A DNA stretch of 64,000 nt from Pseudoduganella buxea (GTDB taxonomy: Bacteria > Pseudomonadota > Gammaproteobacteria > Burkholderiales > Burkholderiaceae_D). Location: assembly GCF_009720835.1 (NCBI RefSeq), contig NZ_WNKZ01000010.1, positions 32,796 to 96,795 on the forward strand, given 5' to 3'. Below, in pieces: positions 57,493 to 64,000 of this stretch. The first letter of the stretch is position 1. Every line of letters starts with the position of its first letter. The position numbers and the translations under genes are program-made. The notes beneath the pieces were generated by a model. The model saw only the letters and a program-made list of their open reading frames with translations, searched no databases and was not told the DNA's origin.

Positions 57493-58449
57493 ATGAAACG
57501 CGAACCCGACCTGCAAGGCGTCATCGACGCCGCGCAGCACGTCCCGCACCAGGAAGCATGGCTGCTCGGCCAGCCGCCGCTGCGCAAGTTCCTCGATTTT
57601 ATTGACGACACGGCCATCGACGGGGCCACCTTGCCGCGCCCCCCGCTGGTGCGCGAATGGAGCACAGCCGCCCTCTACTACGAGGAGCTGGAAGGGCGCG
57701 AAGCCAATATCGCCGACCATCCCGTCGCGCCGTCGCCCGATCCGGCCATCGTGCCGCTGATCGAACAGGTGATGGCCAGCACCCGCTACACCCGCACCTT
57801 CGACAGGCTGCCCAGCACGGTCGAGATGGTCGACCTGGCCAACCTTGTCGTGTGCCAGAACCATGTGACGCACAATTTCGTCGAGGACCTCAAGCTGCGC
57901 CTCGGCCCCCATCCCGATCCCGTCGCGCTGTTCCATTTCTGCCTGCCCATGGGCGACGAGCCGGCGCCGTTCCGCATCCGCGAAGCCGGCTCGAAACGCT
58001 ATGTGTTCCGCTCCGAGTCGACCGATTTCCGCTTTCACGAACCGGTGCTGCTGGGCGGTGCCCAGCTGGGCGGCCACGATGCCTATGGCGCCGTGGCAGG
58101 GGCGCTGGCGCTGATCGTGGGCTTCAGTTCGAATTTCCTCAACGCCGTGCGCGACGACGACCGTGGCCGCCTGCTGCTGCATAACGGCTACCACCGCGCC
58201 TGCGCGCTGCTGGCCCTGGGCATCCGCTACGCGCCCTGCGTGGTGCAGACGGTGACGTCGCGCGACGAACTCGATATCGTCGCCAAGTCCATCGTCGCCA
58301 ACGATCCCGGCTACTTTTTCAACGCACCGCGTCCGCCGCTGCTGAAGGATTTCCTCGATCCCCGCATCCGCAAGCTGATCCCGATCAAGAAGCTGTCGCG
58401 CGTAATTGAAATCAGCTACGACGTGCGCGACTACTTCGCCGAGGAGTGA
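57493..58449 (+). CDS. Unknown protein in the peptide cluster, ParB-like motif
   Basis: This 318-residue cytoplasmic protein, with no signal peptide or membrane helix, lies between the precursor and exporter genes and overlaps the adaptor gene by one base. No family is firmly recognised. Residues around 235-260 (LLLHNGYHRACALLALGIRY) resemble the ParB/sulfiredoxin-like core NGHHRxxAL..LG. The N-terminal part has FLDFIDDTAIDGATLPRPPL. Possible roles are precursor maturation, immunity or regulation; position is the only guide. GGGGGAA precedes the ATG at 57493. Confidence 0.75.
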   Translation: MKREPDLQGVIDAAQHVPHQEAWLLGQPPLRKFLDFIDDTAIDGATLPRPPLVREWSTAALYYEELEGREANIADHPVAPSPDPAIVPLIEQVMASTRYTRTFDRLPSTVEMVDLANLVVCQNHVTHNFVEDLKLRLGPHPDPVALFHFCLPMGDEPAPFRIREAGSKRYVFRSESTDFRFHEPVLLGGAQLGGHDAYGAVAGALALIVGFSSNFLNAVRDDDRGRLLLHNGYHRACALLALGIRYAPCVVQTVTSRDELDIVAKSIVANDPGYFFNAPRPPLLKDFLDPRIRKLIPIKKLSRVIEISYDVRDYFAEE

Positions 58450-59753
58450 TGGACGGTTCCGGCCGCGACGGACGCGACGACGAGCCGGGGCTGTCGCTGT
58501 TCCGCGCGGAAGTGCTGCGCGCGCAGCAGGCTTCCTGGCTCGGCACCGTCCTGGTCAAGCCACGCGCGCTGCACTGGTGGTTCGCCGGCCTGGCCGCGCT
58601 GACGACGGTGCTCGTTGTAGCCGTGCTGTGCCTGGGCAGCTACACGAAGCGGGCGCGCGTGCCCGGCTGGCTGGTGCCGGCCCAGGGCATGGTGCGGGTG
58701 TTCGCACCGCGCGCCGCCGTGGCCACCGGCATCTTCGTGCAGGAGGGCAGCGTGGTGACGCAGGGCCAGCAACTGGCGACCTTGTCGACCGAGGAACTGA
58801 GCATGGCGCTGGGCGAAACCCAGGCCCATGTGGTGCGGGCGCTGGCGGCCCAGCGCGACAGCCTGGCCGCCGAAGGGGAGCGCAACCGCGAGCTGCTGCG
58901 CCAGCAGCGGGCCACGATGGCCGAGCGCATCGCGGCCTTGCGGCGCGAGGAGCAGAACATGCAACGCGAAATCGGGCTGCAGAAATCGCGCGTGACGATG
59001 GCGCGCCAATGGGAGGCACGCCTGCGCGAGCTGCAAAAGCTCGGTTTCGTGCTGGAGCACCAGGTGCGCGAGGCGGCCGCCGATGTCGTCGAACAGGCGG
59101 CGCGCCACGAGGGCGCCGAACGCAACCTGATCGCGCTGGGACGCGAACGGGCCGCGCTGGAAGGCGAAATGCGCGACATCCCCGTCAGGCAGGCGGCGCA
59201 GGAGGAACTGGTCAAGCGCAATATCGCCGCCACGGCGCGCGAACTGGCCGAGACCGAGGCGCGCCGGGCGCTGTCGATCGTGGCGCCCCAGGCCGGCACC
59301 GTCACGGCCATCCACGCCACCCCAGGTGCCACTGTCACACCCGGCATGCCGCTGCTGTCCATCGTGCCGCGCGGCGCGATCCTGCAGGCGCACCTATATG
59401 CGCCCAGCGGCGCCGTCGGCTTCGTGCGTGCCGGCCAGCGCGTGCTGCTGCGCTACCGTGCCTACCCGTACCAGAAGTTCGGTCATTACCGGGGCGTGAT
59501 CCGCAGCGTCTCGCGCAGCGCCATCGAGCCGGCCGACCTGCCGGCGCCGTTCGCCACGGGTGCCCAGGGTGCTGCGGCCGAAACCCGCTACCGCATCGTC
59601 GTCGCGCTGGACCGGCAGCAGGTGACGGCCTATGGCAAGGCCGTGCCGCTGCAACCGGGCATGCAGCTGGACGCGGAAATCCTGCTCGACCGGCGCAAGC
59701 TCTATGAATGGGTGCTCGAACCGCTGTTCACCTTGACGGGCACGGTGCAATGA
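58449..59753 (+). CDS. HlyD-family periplasmic adaptor
   Basis: This 434-residue type I secretion membrane-fusion protein has one membrane helix (about residues 43-65), a lipoyl-like half (VPAQGMVRVFAPRAAVATGIFVQ), a long coiled-coil (about residues 115-275) and the returning beta-domain (LSIVAPQAGTVTAIHATPGA, MPLLSIVPRGAILQAHLYAP). It would link the inner-membrane C39 ABC exporter to an outer-membrane channel; no TolC-like gene is in the window. The ATG at 58449 overlaps the stop of the previous gene, and the ABC gene overlaps its end by 4 bp. Confidence 0.92.
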   Translation: MDGSGRDGRDDEPGLSLFRAEVLRAQQASWLGTVLVKPRALHWWFAGLAALTTVLVVAVLCLGSYTKRARVPGWLVPAQGMVRVFAPRAAVATGIFVQEGSVVTQGQQLATLSTEELSMALGETQAHVVRALAAQRDSLAAEGERNRELLRQQRATMAERIAALRREEQNMQREIGLQKSRVTMARQWEARLRELQKLGFVLEHQVREAAADVVEQAARHEGAERNLIALGRERAALEGEMRDIPVRQAAQEELVKRNIAATARELAETEARRALSIVAPQAGTVTAIHATPGATVTPGMPLLSIVPRGAILQAHLYAPSGAVGFVRAGQRVLLRYRAYPYQKFGHYRGVIRSVSRSAIEPADLPAPFATGAQGAAAETRYRIVVALDRQQVTAYGKAVPLQPGMQLDAEILLDRRKLYEWVLEPLFTLTGTVQ

Positions 59754-61906
59754 ACGCGCCGTACGACTTCGGCGCCGTGCTGGGTGTGCGCCTGCCGCTG
59801 ATCCTGCAGACCGAGGCGGCCGAGTGCGGCCTGGCCTGCCTGGCGATGGTGGCCGCCTTCCATGGCGACGGTGCCGGCCTGGCGCCGCTGCGCCGCCGCT
59901 TCGGCCTGTCGCTGCGGGGCGCCTCGCTGAAGGACCTGGTGTCGATCGCCACCCACCTGGGCCTGGCGGCGCGGCCCCTGCGGCTCGAGCCCGAGGAGCT
60001 GCCGCTGCTTGCCATGCCGTGCATCCTGCACTGGGACCAGAACCATTTCGTCGTGTTGAAGGCGGTGACGGCAACGGGCATCGTCATCCACGATCCGGCC
60101 GTGGGCGTGCGCCGCCTCCCGCGCACCGACGTGGGGCGGCATTTCACGGGTGTCGCGCTGGAGCTGACGCCGGCGCCGGGCTTCGCGGCGGCCGAACCGG
60201 GACCCCGGCTGCGCGTGACGGCGCTGCTGGGGCGCGTCGTCGGCGTGCGCCGTTCCCTGGCGCTGCTGGCCGTGATGGCCCTGGCCATCGAGACCCTGGG
60301 TGTCACCAGCCCCTTCTTCATGCAGTGGGTGGTGGACGAGGCGCTGGTGGGAGCGGACCGCGACCTGCTCGCCACCCTGGCCTGGGCGCTGTGCTTCATG
60401 CTGCTGCTGCGGGTGGCGATCACGACGATGCGGGGCGCCACCCTTATTGCCATTTCCAGCGTGATGAAGGTGTCCGGCCGGGCGGCGCTGTTCGGTCACC
60501 TGGTGCGCCTGCCGGCGCGCTATTTCGAAAGCCGCCACCTGGGCGACGTGATGTCGCGCTTCGGCTCGCAGGAAACCATCCTGCAGGCGCTGACGACGGA
60601 CCTGGTCGAAATCCTGCTGGACGGCCTGATGTCCGTCGTCACGCTGGTCGTGATGCTGCTGTACGCGCCCGCGCTGGCTGCTGTCGTGCTGGCCGGGGCG
60701 CTGCTGTACGCGCTGGTGCGCGTGCTGTCGTATTCGACCTTGCGCAATGCCCGCGCCGAAGCCATCGTGTGGAGCGCGCGCCGCGACAGCCATTTCCTGG
60801 AAACGCTGCGGGGCATGAAGACGATCAAGCTGTTCAACGGCCAGGACGGGCGGCAGGCCCACTGGGTCAACCTGCTGGTGGAAACGGTCAATCGCCAGGT
60901 GACGGCGCAGAAGCTGGGGCTGATGTTTCGCACTGTGAACGCGACGCTGATCGGCATCGTCGCCGTGCTGGTGCTGTGGCTGGGCGCCGAGCGCGTGCTG
61001 GACAACACTTTTTCCGTCGGCATGCTGCTGGCCTTTATCAGCTACAAGGACCAGTTCCTGTCCCGTATCAGCAGCCTGATCGACAAGGGCCTGGACCTCG
61101 TCATGCTGCGCCTGCACGCCGAGCGCCTGGCCGATATCGCGCTGACGCCGCCGGAGGAGCGTGGACTTGCACCTGCCATTCCGTCACCGCGCGCGCCGCT
61201 GGGGCTGGAACTGCGCGACCTGCGTTTTCGCTTCGGCGCGATGGAGCCGTGGATACTGGACGGCATCGACCTGGCTATCGCCCCGGGCGAATCGGTCGCC
61301 ATTGTCGGTCCCTCCGGCTGCGGCAAGACAACCTTGCTGCGCGTGCTGGCCAGCCTGCTCGAACGGGGCGGCGGCGAAGTGCTGGTCGATGGCCGCCCGC
61401 TGACGGCGGCCGGCGTCGAACAGTACCGTGCCCAGATCGGCGTCGTGCTGCAGGACGACCAGCTGTTCGCCGGCTCGATTGCGGACAATATCTGTTTTTT
61501 CGCCGACGCCCCGGACGAGGAAGCCATCCGCGCCTGCGCGCGCCAGGCCGCCGTCCTCGACGACATCCTGGCCATGCCGATGGGCCTGCACACCTTGATC
61601 GGCGACATGGGCACTGTGCTGTCCGGCGGCCAGAAGCAGCGCGTGCTGATTGCCCGCGCCCTGTACCGGGAACCGGCATTGCTGCTGCTGGACGAGGCCA
61701 CCAGCCACCTCGACGTCGCCCGCGAGCAGTCCGTCAATGCCGCCATCGCCCGGTTGCCGATGACGCGCATCATTGTCGCCCACCGCCGGGAAACCATCCT
61801 GTCGGCCGACCGCATCATCATGCTGGCCAAGGGCAAGGTGACGGCGGACCTGCGCGGCGCGGCGGGGCGGGCCTGTTTCATGGAACTGGCCGGCGAGGCC
61901 GGATAA
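59750..61906 (+). CDS. C39-peptidase-containing ABC exporter
   Basis: This is a 718-residue bacteriocin-type ABC transporter. The N-terminal C39 protease domain has Gln20, catalytic Cys26 (QTEAAECGLACLAM), His99 (HWDQNHFVVLK) and Asp115 (IHDPAVG), so it should cut double-Gly leaders. A six-helix membrane domain (about 150-440) follows, then the ATPase with Walker A GPSGCGKTT (520-528), signature LSGGQKQRVLIARAL and Walker B LLLLDEATSHLD. It is the obvious processing and export machine for the upstream precursor, together with the HlyD adaptor. Confidence 0.95.
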   Translation: MNAPYDFGAVLGVRLPLILQTEAAECGLACLAMVAAFHGDGAGLAPLRRRFGLSLRGASLKDLVSIATHLGLAARPLRLEPEELPLLAMPCILHWDQNHFVVLKAVTATGIVIHDPAVGVRRLPRTDVGRHFTGVALELTPAPGFAAAEPGPRLRVTALLGRVVGVRRSLALLAVMALAIETLGVTSPFFMQWVVDEALVGADRDLLATLAWALCFMLLLRVAITTMRGATLIAISSVMKVSGRAALFGHLVRLPARYFESRHLGDVMSRFGSQETILQALTTDLVEILLDGLMSVVTLVVMLLYAPALAAVVLAGALLYALVRVLSYSTLRNARAEAIVWSARRDSHFLETLRGMKTIKLFNGQDGRQAHWVNLLVETVNRQVTAQKLGLMFRTVNATLIGIVAVLVLWLGAERVLDNTFSVGMLLAFISYKDQFLSRISSLIDKGLDLVMLRLHAERLADIALTPPEERGLAPAIPSPRAPLGLELRDLRFRFGAMEPWILDGIDLAIAPGESVAIVGPSGCGKTTLLRVLASLLERGGGEVLVDGRPLTAAGVEQYRAQIGVVLQDDQLFAGSIADNICFFADAPDEEAIRACARQAAVLDDILAMPMGLHTLIGDMGTVLSGGQKQRVLIARALYREPALLLLDEATSHLDVAREQSVNAAIARLPMTRIIVAHRRETILSADRIIMLAKGKVTADLRGAAGRACFMELAGEAG

Positions 61907-62054
61907 GGCAGGGCGTCTTGCTCGCACGCAGCTGGGCATGGCGAAGTGCAACGCCACCGGCAACACCGTCGGCCGTCGCGCCGCCCGGTCGTGCGTCCCG
62001 AAAACATCCTGTGCGCTAGAATGGCAGCTACCATTTGGAGAGGTAGAAAACACC

Positions 62055-62615
62055 ATGAGCGAAGATAAACAAAAACTGGATGGGGCGGCCTGGTTCACCT
62101 TGTCGGGCGACGTCAACAGCGATATGGTCCACCGCGTATTCGATGCGGTGGCGGACATGACGGAGGACGGCGTGGAGACGGCCCATATCCTGATCCAGTC
62201 GAACGGCGGTTATGTCAGTGACGGGCTGTGCCTGCACAACTACCTGAGCAACCTGCCGATCAAGATCGTCACCTACAACGGCGGCGCCGTGGCGTCGATC
62301 GCCGTGATCCTGTTCCTGGCCGGGCAGGAGCGCTATGCCAGCGAGACGGCCCGTTTCATGGTGCACAAATCCCATGCCAGCGCGCCGTCGGGGGCGCGGC
62401 CCGATGCGCTGCGCATCATCGTCGAGGGCCTGCAGGCGGACGATGCGCGCACGGAATCGATCCTGCGCAAGAACATCAACCTGTCCGACGAACACTGGAC
62501 CATCCACGCCTATTCCGACCTGCACCTGACGGCGCGCGACGCGGCCAAGGTCGCCTTGATCAACGACGTGCGCGATTTCCGCCCGCCCAAGGGCAAGCGC
62601 GTGACAAATATCTGA
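62055..62615 (+). CDS. ClpP-like serine peptidase
   Basis: This 186-residue protein of the ClpP/crotonase fold aligns with ClpP around the active site: QSNGGYVSDGLCLHNYL, then Ser81 (GGAVASIAV), His104 (FMVHKS) and Asp155 (YSDLHLTARDAA). It lacks the N-terminal axial loop of true ClpP, so it is a diverged ClpP-like peptidase of unknown target. GGAGAGG precedes the ATG. It lies 148 bp after the ABC exporter gene on the same strand and has its own terminator; membership in the peptide cluster is possible but unproven. Confidence 0.82.
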   Translation: MSEDKQKLDGAAWFTLSGDVNSDMVHRVFDAVADMTEDGVETAHILIQSNGGYVSDGLCLHNYLSNLPIKIVTYNGGAVASIAVILFLAGQERYASETARFMVHKSHASAPSGARPDALRIIVEGLQADDARTESILRKNINLSDEHWTIHAYSDLHLTARDAAKVALINDVRDFRPPKGKRVTNI

Positions 62616-62641
62616 AGCGCCCCAGCCTGGGGCGGACGACA

Positions 62642-62677
62642 AAAGAGCCTGCGCGGCATGGCCGTCGCAGGCTCTTT
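62642..62677 (+). terminator. Terminator after the ClpP-like gene
   Basis: A perfect 12-bp stem AAAGAGCCTGCG/CGCAGGCTCTTT (62642-62653 with 62666-62677) lies 26 bp after the stop and is symmetric enough to act in both directions. A smaller hairpin (CGCCCCAG/TGGGGCG) precedes it. Confidence 0.8.
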
Positions 62678-62750
62678 CCGTTGAAGCAGGCCTCGCCAGC
62701 GGAAAAAGCGCGCCCTTGCATGCGCTCTTGCCCGCGTCGCTACTGATGGG

Positions 62751-62933
62751 TTACTTGCTTTTCGCCGAAGACTTCTTGCCGTCGTTCTTGTGGCTTTGAC
62801 GGCCGGCTTCTACGTGCTGCTCATGCGTGCCGCCTTGCGTACCGCCCGAGCGCGAGCCCTGGTCGCCGGACTGCTTGCTGCCGCTGCTGGACGAACCCTG
62901 CTTGCTGCCACCGCTTTTCTGATTCGAGGCCAT
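62751..62933 (-). CDS. Small hydrophilic stress-type protein
   Basis: This 60-residue low-complexity protein is rich in Ser, Gly, Lys and Gln (SKQGSSSSGSKQSGDQG) with a segment GGTHEQHVEAGRQSHKND that resembles YciG/GsiB-like stress-induced proteins. It is probably unstructured. AAAGGA precedes the ATG at 62933 by about eight bases, which supports it over the longer frame beginning at 62999. It converges with the ClpP-like gene. Confidence 0.65.
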   Translation of the reverse strand: MASNQKSGGSKQGSSSSGSKQSGDQGSRSGGTQGGTHEQHVEAGRQSHKNDGKKSSAKSK

Positions 62934-63276
62934 TTTGCTTTCCTTTCGCGTGAATGGAGAGAGTCGCTTGCCGAAGTCCATCGATGAGCCGGTTGCCATG
63001 GAAGCCAGTCGACTAGCCGATACGTTTCCGGTAGCGAAATGATGCGTTTTTGCTCAGGTCCCGGATATCGGAGATGACCGTCCTGACATGTAGGACAAGA
63101 CCTTGCGGGGCCAGGCGCCATGCGGGTCGCGGGGGCGAACGGTGTCGCGGGCGCCACGTGCGGGTGCCGCCAACAACGGCGGATCTGTAATTTTTCATTG
63201 CCACTCGGCAAGGATGTGCCAGAATGGCGCTTACGGTCCCCGCTTGCGGTCCCTTTTTGCGCCACCATTGTCAACT
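62934..63276. other. Gene-free stretch between divergent genes
   Basis: These 343 bp separate the small stress-type gene (minus) from the DUF1631 gene (plus) and should hold both promoters, but no strong -35/-10 pair stood out. A short CCGCC/GGCGG hairpin lies at about 63168-63183 with a T5 run some ten bases further on. Confidence 0.35.
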
Positions 63277-64000
63277 ATGCATCCGTCCACGCTTCCAGCC
63301 ACGCCGGCCCCGGCGGTCACGCCGCGCCATGCGCTGCTGGAGAACCTGATCGCCGCCGCCACCTCGCTGGCCCGCGCGCAACTGCGCGAGCTGTGCGTGC
63401 GGCTGGCCGGCGCCCTGGTCGATGGCGACACGATGCAGGACGATATCCGCGACGTCCAGCTGCGCCTGCGCGCGGGCAACCTGCTGCGTGACCGGCAGGG
63501 CCTGTTCGTCCAGCTGGCGTCGGATGGACTGGAACGCCACCTGCGGCGCGGCCTGGCACAACTGGCCCCGCGCCAGGCCGGTCCGCGCGACGCTGAAGCG
63601 CTGGCGCTGGTGCCTTATGAAGAGATGGACCAGCAGGTGACGCTCGGTGGCGTGGCCCGTCCGTTCGAAGCGGCCCATGCCGATGCGCTGGCCGCGCTGG
63701 GCGCGCGCCTGGCGCACCTGCTCGAACGGGGCACGCTGCGCCCGGGCCAGAATCCGTTCCGGCCCGACGTCTTCATCGCCTCGCTGCAGGAAGCGTGGGC
63801 CGCGCTGCACGCGGAACCGGAAGCAGCCGGTCTGTTGCTGCCGCTGCTCAAGGCCGGCCTGTTCTACGACCTGGCTCCCATACTGGAGGCGCTGAACCTG
63901 GCACTGGCCCGCCACGGCGTGCTGCCCGGCGTCGCCGCCACCGCCCGGGCGCGCCAGGATACGCACGATGCCGCCCCGCGGCGGCGCGATGCCCAGCTGG
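63277..64000 (+). CDS. DUF1631 family protein (3' end cut by window edge)
   Basis: From the ATG at 63277, 241 codons are open to the window end. The sequence LLENLIAAATSLARAQLREL, ALVPYEEMDQQVTLGGVARPFE, and especially RPGQNPFRPDVFIASLQEAW, is typical of DUF1631 proteins of beta- and gammaproteobacteria, which usually exceed 700 residues. The function is unknown. No strong ribosome site precedes the ATG; TTG 63268 is an in-frame alternative. Confidence 0.8.
   Translation, partial: MHPSTLPATPAPAVTPRHALLENLIAAATSLARAQLRELCVRLAGALVDGDTMQDDIRDVQLRLRAGNLLRDRQGLFVQLASDGLERHLRRGLAQLAPRQAGPRDAEALALVPYEEMDQQVTLGGVARPFEAAHADALAALGARLAHLLERGTLRPGQNPFRPDVFIASLQEAWAALHAEPEAAGLLLPLLKAGLFYDLAPILEALNLALARHGVLPGVAATARARQDTHDAAPRRRDAQL

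Overview
The window looks like chromosomal DNA from a high-GC betaproteobacterium of the Burkholderiales, most likely family Oxalobacteraceae (Massilia / Duganella / Pseudoduganella type). This rests on the gene order relA ... tRNA-Val - thrS - infC - rpmI - rplT - pheS - pheT - ihfA - merR, a PEP-CTERM protein, a CHASE3 histidine kinase with a LuxR-type regulator, a gcvTHP operon behind a tandem glycine riboswitch, and strongly GC-ending codons. I saw no insertion sequence, prophage, CRISPR array, rRNA or replication origin. The taxonomic call is inference; no database search was possible.

Layout. 1-5.6 kb: a Ca2+/H+ antiporter gene cut by the window edge, a 3-hydroxybutyrate dehydrogenase-type SDR, an alpha/beta hydrolase, a RidA protein and relA. 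5.8-8.9 kb: a large membrane-embedded patatin-like protein. 9.3-12.0 kb: a PEP-CTERM beta-propeller-like protein and a CDF metal exporter. 12.1-20.4 kb: a core translation block with two identical tRNA-Val(GAC) genes, thrS, infC (apparent AUA start), rpmI, rplT, pheS, pheT, ihfA and a MerR regulator. 20.8-23.9 kb: a response regulator, its likely kinase and a Crp/Fnr regulator whose gene overlaps the kinase tail to tail. 24.4-27.2 kb: a small secreted protein and an OmpR/QseC-type two-component system. 27.3-35.3 kb: a compact type IV pilus minor-pilin operon ending in a 1570-residue PilY1. 35.4-41.3 kb: prfC, a GT1 glycosyltransferase, and a YtrA-type GntR / ABC-2 exporter operon with a clear palindromic operator. 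41.3-45.5 kb: two divergent TonB-dependent receptors with Fur-like sequence between them. 45.5-51.9 kb: an accessory-looking locus with a winged-helix / nSTAND NTPase / TM / TPR protein, a coupled DP-EP-type protein, a small membrane protein and a cupin on one strand, and two unrecognised genes on the other. 52-56.8 kb: gcvP, gcvH and gcvT (minus strand) with riboswitch and promoter. 57.2-61.9 kb: a bacteriocin/RiPP-like cluster made of a 59-residue double-Gly precursor, a 318-residue unknown protein, an HlyD-type adaptor and a C39-peptidase ABC exporter. 62-64 kb: a ClpP-like serine peptidase, a small stress-type protein and the start of a DUF1631 gene.

The best candidates for something undescribed are the cationic Cys/His/Ser/Lys-rich peptide cluster (57.2-61.9 kb) and the wHTH-nSTAND-TPR locus with its DP-EP partner and divergent unknown pair (46-51.9 kb). 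Among core genes, the most unusual points are the AUA start of infC and the C33 / A53-U61 tRNA-Val pair.
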